Part shown: one piece after another, positions 33,513-42,255 of the stretch
How positions within the stretch are numbered: the stretch's first letter is position 1
Layout of the letters: every line of letters starts with the position of its first letter
Origin: Engelhardtia mirabilis
Lineage (GTDB): Bacteria > Planctomycetota > UBA1135 > GCA-002686595
DNA: 64,000 bases
Reading direction: 5' to 3'
Assembly (NCBI GenBank): GCA_007751255.1
Contig: CP036296.1
Location: 434,001 to 498,000, forward strand
Notes under the pieces: generated by a model
What the model was told of the DNA's origin: nothing
Databases searched by the model: none
What the model saw: the letters and a program-made list of their open reading frames with translations, nothing else
Program-made: the position numbers and the translations under genes

Positions 33513-33558
33513 CTGAGCTACGGGCGCTCGGCCGTCCTGCTGAGCTACGGGCGCTCGG
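33508..33558. repeat. Two tandem copies of the tRNA-Arg 5' end
   Basis: Two 24-bp segments, 33508-33531 and 33535-33558, are each identical to 31863-31886. That covers the first 20 bases of tRNA-Arg(CCT) plus 4 bases upstream. They lack the anticodon and T arms, so they are not tRNA genes. They may mark former recombination (att) sites. Confidence 0.75.
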
Positions 33559-33975
33559 CCCGCGAGGTTACCTGATCGGCCTGCTATCGGGGAGCGTGGG
33601 GGGGAGTGGGCGGGGCAGTTCCTGGGCCTCGGGGGCGAAGGCTGGATGATCGTGTCGAGTGGGCTGGCCGGGGTCCGGTGGTGCGAGCTCTCGAGTCCCT
33701 CGATCCGGTCCTGAACCGAGCGCGGTGGTGGCTGCCGCCGCGGAGGTGGATGGTTCGGTCGTGGCTCGAAGCGGCGGGGCGGTGGGTCGGTTGCCAGGAG
33801 CAGGTCCTCGGCCGAGAAGCGTGCGGACGCCGCCCTCCGCGCTCCACCGCTTGATGGGGAGACTTCGAGGACAGCGGCCTGGTACTCGGGTTCTCGAGGT
33901 CCCCTGACGGCGGTGTGAGGGCGGCATCCTCGGCCTGGGCGGCGACTCCGAGTGGCCGTTGTGTAGTCTGGTGGC
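33559..33975. other. Degenerate stretch before the MNT-HEPN pair
   Basis: No gene is supported. Composition is GT-rich on the plus strand with no family motif in any frame. Confidence 0.4.
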
Positions 33976-34284
33976 GTGATCGATCTGCTCAGCAAGAGGC
34001 TCGAAGAGGTTCGCGCGCTCTGTCGGCGCCACCGGCTCAGGCGTCTCGACCTGTTCGGTTCCGCGGCGACGGGGCGTTTTGACCCTGCCTCCAGCGACCT
34101 CGACTTCATCGTGGAGTTCGAGGACGAAGATCCGGTTGCTCGGGCCGATGCCTTCTTCGGCCTCTTGGCCGATCTCGAGGATCTCTTCGAGCGGCGTATC
34201 GACCTGGTGGTGGAATCGGCGGTGACCAATCCCTACCTCCGTGACGAGATCGACGAGACCCGCCAGCCGCTGTTTGCTGCCTGA
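33976..34284 (+). CDS. mntA: MNT-domain nucleotidyltransferase antitoxin (MntA-like)
   Basis: A 102-residue minimal nucleotidyltransferase. The signature DLFGSAATGRFDPASSDLDF holds G-S-x10-D-x-D, and RRIDLVVESA carries the third acidic residue. MntA-type proteins AMPylate and neutralise the HEPN ribonuclease encoded next to them. The HEPN gene starts 8 bp downstream but carries a stop codon. Confidence 0.88.
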   Translation: MIDLLSKRLEEVRALCRRHRLRRLDLFGSAATGRFDPASSDLDFIVEFEDEDPVARADAFFGLLADLEDLFERRIDLVVESAVTNPYLRDEIDETRQPLFAA

Positions 34285-34292
34285 GGTCGCCG

Positions 34293-34637
34293 ATGGACCG
34301 AAGAGCGAGCAAGTACCTGCACGACGTGCGATCAGCGGCACAGCGGGCACTGAGTTTCACTGCCGAATGATCGCTCGAGGACTACTTGGCGGACGCGATG
34401 ATGCGCTCTGCTGTTGAGCGGCAGCTCGAGATCATCGGCGAGGCGCTCAACCAGCTCCGCAAGCACGACGACTCGATCTCGGCCGAGATCACGGACCACC
34501 GGCGGATCGTTGCGTTCCGGAACATCCTGATCCACGGGTACGCGGAAGTTGATGATCGGGTGGTCTGGGGCGTGGTTTCGACGAACCTCGAACGGCTGGT
34601 AGCGGAAGTCGACGCGCTGCTCGCGCAAAGCATGTAA
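34293..34637 (+). pseudogene. hepT: HEPN (DUF86) toxin gene with in-frame TGA at codon 26
   Basis: Reading from ATG 34293 gives MDRRASKYLHDVRSAAQRAL, then SFTAE, an in-frame TGA (34368-34370), and SLEDYLADAMMRSAVERQLE onward in the same frame. The HEPN ribonuclease motif R-x4-H is present in RNILIHGY. The domain fits DUF86/HepT on both sides of the stop, so a single base change broke a normal ~114-residue toxin. Reinitiation at TTG 34386 could give a fragment lacking the first helix. Confidence 0.8.
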
Positions 34638-34773
34638 GCGGTGCAGCGCTTGGCGTATGGCTGCTCTCGTGCTTGTCGGCGTGTCAGCCGCGAGAGCCCG
34701 AGCTGCTGCGCTCGTGGTTCGCAGGCTATGAGCGGTGGCCGACGGGCCGCCGCCGCAGACGCTGCGAGGTCTC

Positions 34774-35709
34774 CTACACGCCCGCCCGCTCCACCAAGAA
34801 CCCCGCCACCCGCTCCACCTCACCCCGCAGGTGCCCGACCGACGGCCGGATGTAGCCCGCCGTCACATCCCCGCCGCCGGGCAGGGCGTGGTTCATCAGG
34901 GCCTTCAGGTCCAGCGGGTGCGTCCCGCACTCATGCGCGGCGGTGGCGAAGGTGTCGCGCAGGCGGTGGGGCGAGGGCAGCCAGCGCACCTTGCGCCCGT
35001 CGACCACCCTCTGCTCCTTCGCCTCGGCCACGTGCGTCACCCGGCCCGCGTGGTCGCGGGTGGGGAAGACCCAGCCGTCGTCGTCCTCGCCGAGGAAGGT
35101 CCCGTTGCGAGCGCGCCGCCGTGCCAGGAGCACCTCGACCGCCGACGCCACGGGCACGGTGAACGCTCGATCCTCGCCGCCCTTGGGCCGCGGCCGGTGG
35201 AGCGTTGCGCCCTCCGCAGTCCAGGCCACGTCCTCCCAACGCACCGTGCGCGCGTCCAGGCTGCGCAGACCGGTCAGCAGCAGGAACCACTGCAGGTCCC
35301 GCCGCACCTCGTTCCCGAGCCCGGCCACCCGCGTCGCCCAGGCCGGCAACTCCTCCCACGGCACCGGCTCGCGTCGCCGTCGAACGCGATTGAACGTCAC
35401 GGCGATGACGGGATTGACGGCCGGCAGTCCCTCGCAGCGCCGCGCCGCCGTGTTCCAGACCGCCCGCAGCTGCTGCATGACGCGGTTGGCCAGGTACGGC
35501 CCGCTACCCCCGGTCAAGAGCTCGTGCCGCTCGGCCACCTCCATGCGCCGCAGCCCGTCGAGCCGGCGCCCGAGCCAGTCCCCCAGGTGCAGGCGCAGCT
35601 CCCCCTCGAGCGTCTCGAGCGAGCGCGCACTGCACCCCTTGGCACGCATCGCGCGCAGGTGCCACCCCACGGCCTCGCCGAGGGTCGGTGCGGGATCGGC
35701 GGCGTTCAC
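34774..35709 (-). CDS. Tyrosine recombinase / integrase
   Basis: A 311-residue protein with an N-terminal SAM-like core-binding region (LGEAVGWHLRAMRAKGCSAR) and a catalytic domain. The catalytic Arg is in LLTGLRSLDARTVRW, H-x-x-R in PHRLRDTFATAA, the second His in MNHALPGGGDVTAGYI, and the likely nucleophile is the Tyr of GYI. It is close to MNT-HEPN, AbiEii-like and HipBA modules and to tRNA-derived repeats, so it is the likely mobilising enzyme of this island. A partial copy lies at 33405-33512. Confidence 0.88.
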   Translation of the reverse strand: MNAADPAPTLGEAVGWHLRAMRAKGCSARSLETLEGELRLHLGDWLGRRLDGLRRMEVAERHELLTGGSGPYLANRVMQQLRAVWNTAARRCEGLPAVNPVIAVTFNRVRRRREPVPWEELPAWATRVAGLGNEVRRDLQWFLLLTGLRSLDARTVRWEDVAWTAEGATLHRPRPKGGEDRAFTVPVASAVEVLLARRRARNGTFLGEDDDGWVFPTRDHAGRVTHVAEAKEQRVVDGRKVRWLPSPHRLRDTFATAAHECGTHPLDLKALMNHALPGGGDVTAGYIRPSVGHLRGEVERVAGFLVERAGV

Positions 35710-35811
35710 CGATGGGGGAGACGAACGGCGCTCGCGAGGGTTACAGCGAATCCTGTCCAGGCGACCTGAGTCCGGGCGACGAGGCCGCCCTCAGCCCCCC
35801 GGTGCGTCACC

Positions 35812-36010
35812 TCGAGGCCAGAGAGCTCCTTGCGCCAACGCCGCGCTGAAGCGCTCCAGCCCCCAAACCTCGATCCCGGCCTCGGCCACCAAGTCCCCGT
35901 CACCAGGGTGCACCGCGTGTCGCCGCACCAACCGCGGCAGCTCCGCGAGTTGGCCGGGCGCGGGTTCCGGCGGTTGTTGAGGCTCCGCTCGGGATCAGGG
36001 GACTTCTTCA
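35812..36010 (-). pseudogene. C-terminal fragment of a DUF4143 ATPase
   Basis: The minus strand reads LAELPRLVRRHAVHPGDGDL then VWGLERFSAALAQGALWP, matching the PD-(D/E)xK-like C-terminus of AAA_14/DUF4143 proteins. It is similar at DNA level to 38050-38200. No start and no upstream domain. Confidence 0.55.
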
Positions 36011-36082
36011 GCTCTATCTTTGTCAGAAAGGTGGACTCATTTTTTGAGAAACTCGACTCGGATTTCTGAGAAAGAGCTAGGG

Positions 36083-36097
36083 TCTTGCTGAGCAAGA
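36083..36097. promoter_or_regulatory. Palindrome in an AT-rich patch upstream of 36119
   Basis: TCTTGCT-G-AGCAAGA is a perfect 7-bp inverted repeat ending 21 bp before the start codon. A TTTCTGAGAAA palindrome lies at 36063-36073. The surrounding ~80 bp is much richer in A/T than its neighbours. It is a candidate promoter/operator for the two-gene module downstream. Confidence 0.35.
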
Positions 36098-36118
36098 TCC
36101 GACCCCGGCTCAGCCGCC

Positions 36119-37036
36119 ATGACCTCGAACGCCCCCGACCTCAAGCGCCTCGCCTCGCAGCTCGAGATGTACTTCCCGGACCTGGGCGCACGGGTGGATC
36201 GTGGGGGCCTGTCGTTGCGCCACGGGTCGCAGACCGTCCGAATCCCCGCCGCCGACGTCGGCCGCTGGTCCAAAGCCGAGCGAGCCGTGCGACGCGAGGA
36301 AGGCCGCTCCTACGTCGACCTCCGGTCCGGCGAAGTGTTCGCGGTCGAGCCCGGTCTGGTGCTCCTGGTCCAGGTCGACCTCACCGAGGCTCGACTCACG
36401 CCATACCAGTGCGCCGTCTTGGCCGCTGTCGTCGAGTGCCGGGACTCTGGTTGGTTCGAGGAGTCGCTCGACCGCTCTCAGGTCGAGCTTATCGAGGCGC
36501 TGCGTCTCGAGACAGGCATCGCGCTGACTGCCGTCGCGGCGAGCAACCTGCTGGCGGCCCTTCGTGCGCTGAAGATCCTCGGCCAGCACGGCCTCGATCG
36601 AGCCCAAGTCGTCGAAGCGATCGTGCGCGACTTCAGGCTTGCCGGCGTCGGGCGTGCAGCGCGCTATCCCTGGCCCCGCGGGGGGCTACGCCCGATCCTC
36701 GCGCCAGACCTGGCGGCGCGGGTTGTGGACGGCGTGTCGAAGGTGCTCATGGACGAGTCCGGCGCGATCGTCGAGCCACCCGACTACCTCGTCGCTCGCG
36801 AGGACGAGGGAGCGATCGAGGCGCTGCTCGGCAAGCCGGCAGGGACCACGGAGTCCGGGCCTATGGTCGAGCTGCGAGTCGCGACGCGCGTACCGCTCAA
36901 CGTGCTCGCACCTCGCCGCGGACGACTGAGTTCCTTGCTCGGCCTCGCCGAGGGCGCGCGCAGAGACTCACCGGTGGCCCGCGAGGCCGCCCTCGAAGGC
37001 ATCGAAGGATGGAGGAAGCGATGGAGATCGAGCTGA
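36119..37036 (+). CDS. Uncharacterised protein, first gene of a coupled nucleotidyltransferase module
   Basis: 305 residues; no family recognised with confidence. The middle (LTPYQCAVLAAVVECRDSGW, then AVAASNLLAALRALKILGQH) has a winged-helix-like pattern. The C-terminal part contains PPDYLVAREDEGAIEALLGK. No signal or membrane segment. It overlaps the following nucleotidyltransferase gene by 28 bp, the layout of AbiEi/AbiEii-type pairs, so it may be a DNA-binding antitoxin-like partner. Confidence 0.7.
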   Translation: MTSNAPDLKRLASQLEMYFPDLGARVDRGGLSLRHGSQTVRIPAADVGRWSKAERAVRREEGRSYVDLRSGEVFAVEPGLVLLVQVDLTEARLTPYQCAVLAAVVECRDSGWFEESLDRSQVELIEALRLETGIALTAVAASNLLAALRALKILGQHGLDRAQVVEAIVRDFRLAGVGRAARYPWPRGGLRPILAPDLAARVVDGVSKVLMDESGAIVEPPDYLVAREDEGAIEALLGKPAGTTESGPMVELRVATRVPLNVLAPRRGRLSSLLGLAEGARRDSPVAREAALEGIEGWRKRWRSS

Positions 37037-37878
37037 AGGGGGACGTGCCCTTGTTCGTCCACCTGGCCGAGGTCGCGTCCGCCGCACAGGAGCGCGACCT
37101 CACCCTCCACCTCGTCGGCGGAGCCGCGATGATCCTGTGGGCGGGCTCGCTCGGCACACGCCGCGAAATGACGAAGGACCTCGACTGGGCCTTGGTCTCG
37201 GACGGGCTCGGCAACGAACGACGAACGATCGAGCTCGCGCAGGAGCTCCTCGGACTCATGGCGGTCCTCGGGTTCGAGCGTCCCGAGGGCTGGCGGCAGT
37301 CCCGATCGGGCCGCTTCCAATTCGTCCATGCCGACGACCCGATCGCGGTCGAGTTCCTGTGCGGTTCGCCGTCGGTGGGGCGTCAATCGCGCCGACCGCC
37401 GGCATGGGAGTTGGCCAAACTCGACGGCGGCCCTCCGCACTTCTATGCGGCTCGGACACCCTGGATCGAATTCATCGGCGAGTGGGTCGAGGTGCGCGTA
37501 CTCGTCGGGAGTCGCGACGCGCTCGTTTCAATACCTGACCTGCCATCGCTCGCGCTCCTCAAGCTCAAGGCGGTTCGGGACAAGCAGGGCCGAATCGACG
37601 CGGAGAGGGACTCGGGCCGTCTCGAGTACGAGGAGAACCGACTCCGGCGACACGGTCACGACCTGGCCGATCTTGTCAGCTGGTGCCGGCGAGACGGCAG
37701 TTTCGCTCTGCTCGCGCGGCGAGTAGGTGAGCTCGACGAGATCGGTCGGACGGCGCTCGAAGCCGACAAGTGGTTCGGGCGCCGCAGCGAGATCGTCGAG
37801 CGACTGGAGCTCGAAGGGGTCGTGCGCGCTGGCCGTGAGTTAGCGTTCGCGGCAGGGCGAAGTGGAGATTCGGAGTGA
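37009..37878 (+). CDS. Nucleotidyltransferase-fold protein, possible toxin
   Basis: 289 residues from ATG 37009 (or 285 from ATG 37021). The start of the fold reads LHLVGGAAMILWAGSLGTRR then MTKDLDWALV, matching the GG...T-x-D-x-D pattern of AbiEii-like nucleotidyltransferases. FQFVHADDPIAVEFLCG may carry the third acidic position. LPSLALLKLKAVRDKQGR and HGHDLADLVSWCR match the later helical part of such proteins. Translationally coupled to 36119. Toxin activity is an inference. Confidence 0.72.
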   Translation: MEEAMEIELKGDVPLFVHLAEVASAAQERDLTLHLVGGAAMILWAGSLGTRREMTKDLDWALVSDGLGNERRTIELAQELLGLMAVLGFERPEGWRQSRSGRFQFVHADDPIAVEFLCGSPSVGRQSRRPPAWELAKLDGGPPHFYAARTPWIEFIGEWVEVRVLVGSRDALVSIPDLPSLALLKLKAVRDKQGRIDAERDSGRLEYEENRLRRHGHDLADLVSWCRRDGSFALLARRVGELDEIGRTALEADKWFGRRSEIVERLELEGVVRAGRELAFAAGRSGDSE

Positions 37879-38049
37879 GGAGGGCTCGCCGCTCGAATGT
37901 TTCCTTGCAATTGACCGCCGCGAATCCGCGATTCGTGCCGTGCTCGCCCGCCAGTGATACTGGTCTTCGCGACGTCGAGGCGAGGCTGAACTACGCAGCT
38001 CACTCGGCTGAAGCGGACCCTCTGCGGGGATTGGTGGCCCTGGTCGTTG

Positions 38050-38315
38050 TTGGCGCCACAGCGATCCATCCGCCAACGCCGCGCTGAAGCGCTCTAGCCC
38101 CATACCTCGATCCCGATCCTCGGTCACCAGCTCCCGCACGCCAGGGTGCGCGACCACCCGCCGCACGAACCGCGGAAGCTCGCAGATCGCCCGCAGCCCC
38201 GTGGGCTGGCCGGGATGGAACCGGTGCCGCGACTTGACCTCGATCGTGAGGAAGTCGTCGTCGCGGCGCAGGACGAAGGCGGGGGTAGTGCATCGCCTTT
38301 CTCGAGTCGTGATCA
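38050..38315 (-). pseudogene. C-terminal fragment of a second DUF4143 ATPase
   Basis: The minus strand reads AFVLRRDDDFLTIEVKSRHR then FHPGQPTGLRAICELP, FVRRVVAHPGVRELV and GLERFSAALADGSLW. The E-x-K nuclease-like motif (IEVKS) of DUF4143 proteins is kept. The ATPase part is missing and the frame carries no credible start. Confidence 0.6.
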
Positions 38316-38475
38316 CGCAGTGCAAGATCACGGCAGTGCCGTGGGGATGCACGAGGGGATCGGCCGGCGCGCCGTCGCTCCGAGTGGACTGGCGGGCCCC
38401 TCCTGGCACATTCACCGCGCAGATCGGTGGTGCCATCTCCGTTCTGCAAGCGGGCCCCTCTGCCGATGCCCACCC

Positions 38476-38544
38476 TTCCGCAAAAACCGGAACTTGCTCC
38501 ATTCCGGATTCTGCGGAAGCGATGGAGTTCCGGGAAAGCCGGAA
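38476..38544. promoter_or_regulatory. Three TTCCG-N7-CGGAA palindromes at 26-bp spacing (HipB operator array)
   Basis: Perfect 17-bp palindromes begin at 38476, 38502 and 38528, each TTCCG-7 bp-CGGAA and exactly 26 bp apart, ending 8 bp before the hipB ATG at 38553. HipB autorepression through several spaced palindromes is known in E. coli, so these are strong operator candidates. Confidence 0.75.
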
Positions 38545-38552
38545 TCGACGCC

Positions 38553-40098
38553 ATGCTGACCATCCCGAACCTAGAGGCCCTGGCCCAGGTCCTCCGCGAC
38601 GCCCGCAAGCGCTGGACCCAGACCGAGCTCGCCCGCCGAGCCGGCTGCAGCAAGTCCATGATCAGCGAGCTCGAGACCGCAAAGGCTCGCATGCGCCTGG
38701 ACCGCGTGCTCGACGTGATGGGGGCTCTCGACCTCCAGCTCCACGTCGACCAGCGTCCCCACCCGCGGGCCCCTGGGAGGAGTGAGGCCGTGGCTCGACG
38801 AAAGCGGCGCCGCCTCCGTGTGGCCATGAACGGCCTCTGGGTCGGCACGCCCGCCGAGGTCCAGAACCGCGCGCTGGAGTTCGCCTACGACGACTCCTGG
38901 CTCGCGAGCGCGGGACCCGTACCGCTGTCGCTCTCGATCCCGCTGGGCGACACCGCACGACGGGACGCCGTGGTCGAGCATGGGTTCGACAATCTGCTGC
39001 CCGACGACCGCTCGATGCGCGAGCGGATGCGATCCACGGTCGGTGCGGCTTCGACCCGCGCGGTCGACCTCTTGGCGGAGGTGGGGCGTGACTGCATCGG
39101 CGCGATCCAGCTCGTGGACGAGGACGAGACGGACGTGCCCGACGTGCGTCGCATCGACGCCGAGCCACTGTCCGACAGCCAGGTCGAGGCACTGCTCGCA
39201 TCCCTGCCGCGCCGCACGCACGGCATGCTTCCTGACCGCAGTGACTTCCGCATCTCGGTCGCCGGCGCGCAGGGGAAGACCGCCCTCCTGCAGCGCGACG
39301 GCCGTTGGCACCTGCCCCTCGGCGCGACGCCGACGACCCACATCCTCAAACCCGCCATCGGACGCCTCCCGAGCGGTCTCTACCTGGCTGAAAGCGTCGA
39401 GGACGAGTGGCTGTGCTCGCGAGTCTTGCGCCCATGGACTGCCGGTGGCCGAATCGCGAATCGAGGACTTCGGCGAACGGCGGGCGCTCGTGGTCATGCG
39501 TTCCGACCGCGCGCCGTCCAAGGATGGATGTTGGATCGTCCGACAGCCCCAGGAGGACCTGCTGCAGGCCCTGGGCCTGCCGCGTGAGCAGAAGTACGAA
39601 GGGGACGGCGGCCCAGGAATCGCCGCCTGCGTCCAGCTGACACGCCGGACCACGGAGCCCGTCGAAGCGGCGGAGCGCTGCTTCACGACCCGGGTCGTCT
39701 TCTGGCTGCTCGCGGCGATCGACGGCCACGCCAAGAACCTCTCGCTCCACCTCTTCGCCCGTGGCCTCAGCTCGCCGACGCCGTCATCTCGGCCTGGCCA
39801 TCCGTCGCGCGGCGCGACCTGCACGAGAAGGAGCTGAAGCTGGCGATGGCGGTCACCGGTGACAAGGACCGTCACTACCACTGGGCCGAGGTTCACCGAC
39901 GCCACTGGCTCACGACGGCGCGCCGAGCACCTTTCGCCGAGGACCGTGCCGCCGAGCTCGTCGAGCGATGCCTCGCGCGCGGGCGCGAGGTCGCCGACGC
40001 GGTCGCCGTGGAGCTACCGCACCGGCTTCCCGGCCACCGTCGCGGAGCCGATCCTCGCAAGGCTGCGCGCCGCACCCGACCTGAGGCGATCGGGGTAG
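38553..40098 (+). pseudogene. Decayed fused hipBA toxin-antitoxin locus
   Basis: Codons from 38553 give a HipB-type XRE domain (VLRDARKRWTQTELARRAGC, then SKSMISELETAKARMRLDRV). The frame runs without a stop into HipA (RLRVAMNGLWVGTPAEVQNR, then FDNLLPDDRSMRERM). The HipA match changes frame near 39430, again near 39760 (where several residues are also lost), and again near 40020. The kinase loop AAIDGHAKNLS and end GFPATVAEPIL survive in separate frames. No active toxin is expected; the HipB part could still be made. Confidence 0.75.
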
Positions 40099-40392
40099 TA
40101 GGCATGATCCGATCGGCGGCTCGAGCGCAGGCCCTCCAGCCGTCCCCAGGGACGGCTGCGCCCCGGAGTCTTCCCGTCCGCCGTTGTCCAGGAATCACTT
40201 CGCTCACTTGCTGGGTCGAATGGTCCCCACGGCTCGATCCCGCTCCCGGCTCCAACACTTCGCCGAAGCGCCCCGATCGCCCAACTCGAACATCTTGCAA
40301 CTTCGTAGACGAATCCGCTGGGCGGGTCGACAATCGCCAGCGGTTGTCATTCTCCGCGGTGCATCGCTACCGTCGAGACCCGTCGATTTCCC

Positions 40393-41094
40393 ATGACGTC
40401 GCCCCCTCCGTCAGGTCGATCAGAAGCTGCTGCGCCGGCATTCCAGCCGACTACCGACGCGTCGTGGGTCTGGGGGCTCGCACGGCGGAGTGCGGAAGAA
40501 GCGCTGGTTCGTCTGGCGGAGCACGATTCGCTTCACCTGCAGGCGGCGACGGCGGCGCGGCTCCGGACGACCTACTTCCTGCTCGATCCGGAACGGGTCT
40601 TTCGGCGCGCCTGCTCACGCATCGCGATCGCCGCGGCGGAGATGAACGGCGACATGCCGCCGGAAGAGACCCTCGCCGACTGGTTCCACGAGCGCATCGA
40701 CGAGGCCACGGGTGACGTCCTGTTGAAGGACGCCCAGGCCCTGCGCGAGGGCCTCACCCACGACGAAGACCTCTCGCACTACGACTTCTTCGTGAAGGCC
40801 TGCTTCGTGGTGCCCGAGAACAGCCTCTTCGTCTCGGTCCAGTTCAACGGCCTGCCACTCGAGTGCCGCGAGACCTTCTTTGCGCTCTTCATCGAGCACC
40901 GCACGATCGCCGAGGCCCTCGCGGCCGGCCTCGGGCCCGAGGATCGCCTGCGCCAGAATGCCCAGCGCGGCCTGGACGCTGCGGCCGGCATCAATCCCCG
41001 AGCCCCCAGCTGGCGCGAGGTGGCCGACGATACCATCGGGCCCTGGTGGGCCCAGGACGACGCCTTCGACGGCGTCCCGGAGGACTCCCGATGA
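40393..41094 (+). CDS. Unknown protein with sigma-like C-terminal region, head of a secreted-protein cluster
   Basis: A 233-residue cytosolic protein. The C-terminal part (FNGLPLECRETFFALFIEHR, then TIAEALAAGLGPEDRLRQ) weakly resembles sigma-70 region 4 as found in planctomycete ECF-like factors. The N-terminal half (PERVFRRACSRIAIAAAEM) is helical. It overlaps the next gene by 4 bp (ATGA). If truly sigma-like it may control the cluster down to 46291; this is a guess. Confidence 0.6.
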   Translation: MTSPPPSGRSEAAAPAFQPTTDASWVWGLARRSAEEALVRLAEHDSLHLQAATAARLRTTYFLLDPERVFRRACSRIAIAAAEMNGDMPPEETLADWFHERIDEATGDVLLKDAQALREGLTHDEDLSHYDFFVKACFVVPENSLFVSVQFNGLPLECRETFFALFIEHRTIAEALAAGLGPEDRLRQNAQRGLDAAAGINPRAPSWREVADDTIGPWWAQDDAFDGVPEDSR

Positions 41095-41996
41095 CCTCCC
41101 AAGCAAACGACATCAGCCCCGAGCTGCGCGAGCTGCTGGGGGACATCGGCAAGCAGCGCGAGAGCGTGTTGTTGGGCGTCACGACCGCTGATGTGGACAA
41201 GCTCGTGCGGCGGCCTGATGGTGGCGCAGTGGGCCGTTCGTCTGGCTCGATGAGCGCAGCGGAGCGTGAAGTGCTCGACACGCGACGTTTCGAATTGGCG
41301 GCGGCGCTCGCGCGCTCGGGCAAGGCGCTGGTCGCGGCGGGGGTGCCCGGGTTCGAGGACGTGGCCGTCGACGGTCCGGCCATGGTCGACCCGGTGCGCC
41401 GGGACCGGACACTCCGATTGATCGATCTGCTCGACGGTGGTGACGCTCTTTGCGGCGCCGTCGCCTCGGGGGCAGCCAATGCGTCGACGGTGGAGTACCT
41501 GTTCGCGGCATCGATTCGGCTGGTCGCGAGGCCGGATGCCCAGATTGGTCTCGCCTATGCCCTGCGAGCGCAAGGCTCCGCCGACGCAGCCGGACGAGCC
41601 TTCTCGAACCTGCTCCGCGTGGACGAGACGCCTGCCGTGCAGAGCTACGCCGCAGAAGGGCTGAACATCCTCGGCGGCGATGACGGCGATGGCGCGATCA
41701 GTCTGCGATGGCTCCGACGTGCCGCCCATCTCGCGCCCGAGCGCTTTCGGCCAGCGGCGGCGTGGGCCTTTGAGAGCATCCGCTCTGCAGATGCTGCTGA
41801 GGCGCATCGAGCGATCCAGCACCTCGCGACCTTCGACGAGAGTTACATCGACGAGGCGAAAGCCTTGATGGGCCGACGCGCCGCGGCACGAGCCACGGGT
41901 GCCCTCACGCTCAGCGACGAGGCGCGGCGCCTGGCGGCGGACCTGCAATCTGACCACAACACAATCGTCGAGGAGGTCGTCCGTGCGCTCCTTTAG
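41091..41996 (+). CDS. Unknown helical repeat protein
   Basis: 301 residues from the ATGA-overlapping start. No known domain recognised. Helical repeat-like segments are visible (IGLAYALRAQGSADAAGRAF, then SYAAEGLNILGG). The last ~75 residues (AIQHLATFDESYIDEAKAL, LTLSDEARRLAADLQ, EEVVRALL) are duplicated in 42256-42678. The stop overlaps the start of the next small gene by 14 bp. Confidence 0.65.
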   Translation: MTSQANDISPELRELLGDIGKQRESVLLGVTTADVDKLVRRPDGGAVGRSSGSMSAAEREVLDTRRFELAAALARSGKALVAAGVPGFEDVAVDGPAMVDPVRRDRTLRLIDLLDGGDALCGAVASGAANASTVEYLFAASIRLVARPDAQIGLAYALRAQGSADAAGRAFSNLLRVDETPAVQSYAAEGLNILGGDDGDGAISLRWLRRAAHLAPERFRPAAAWAFESIRSADAAEAHRAIQHLATFDESYIDEAKALMGRRAAARATGALTLSDEARRLAADLQSDHNTIVEEVVRALL

Positions 41997-42228
41997 TCGA
42001 GCCGTCATCGTGATACTTGCGGCCTTGGCCCTTCCGGCGGATCTATCCGCGCAGGGCGGAACCGGGGGGATTCCGGCCAAGAGGGGCAACCCCGTCCAGT
42101 CTCCTGTCGCCCGCGGCACGACCAAGGCTGGGCCCCAGACCCCCCAACCCTCGCCGCCGCCGATTCCACCCTCGGCTGTGAAGAGGAACTTCGGTCAGCC
42201 GCCCTCCGGCCCTCCTTCCGGGCGCTGA
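41983..42228 (+). CDS. 81-residue secreted proline-rich peptide, copy 1
   Basis: GTG start, signal peptide VRSFSRAVIVILAALALPAD ending at LSAQ, then a short mature part rich in Gly, Pro and Ser (GGTGGIPAK, PQPSPPPIPPS, PPSGPPSGR). It overlaps the upstream gene by 14 bp. Copy 2 at 42665-42910 has the same length, the same overlap and the same start and end motifs. Function unknown. Confidence 0.6.
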   Translation: MRSFSRAVIVILAALALPADLSAQGGTGGIPAKRGNPVQSPVARGTTKAGPQTPQPSPPPIPPSAVKRNFGQPPSGPPSGR

Positions 42229-42255
42229 CGCGCTGCACCGGCGCGGCTGCTCGGC

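Noticed and set aside
33508-33558. Second and third tRNA-Arg genes
   Set aside because: Only the first 20 bases of the tRNA are present; anticodon and T arms are missing.
34368-34370. Selenocysteine or other recoding of TGA in the HEPN gene
   Set aside because: No Cys or Sec position is expected in this helix, no SECIS-like element was seen, and other genes in the area are broken by TAA or frameshifts.
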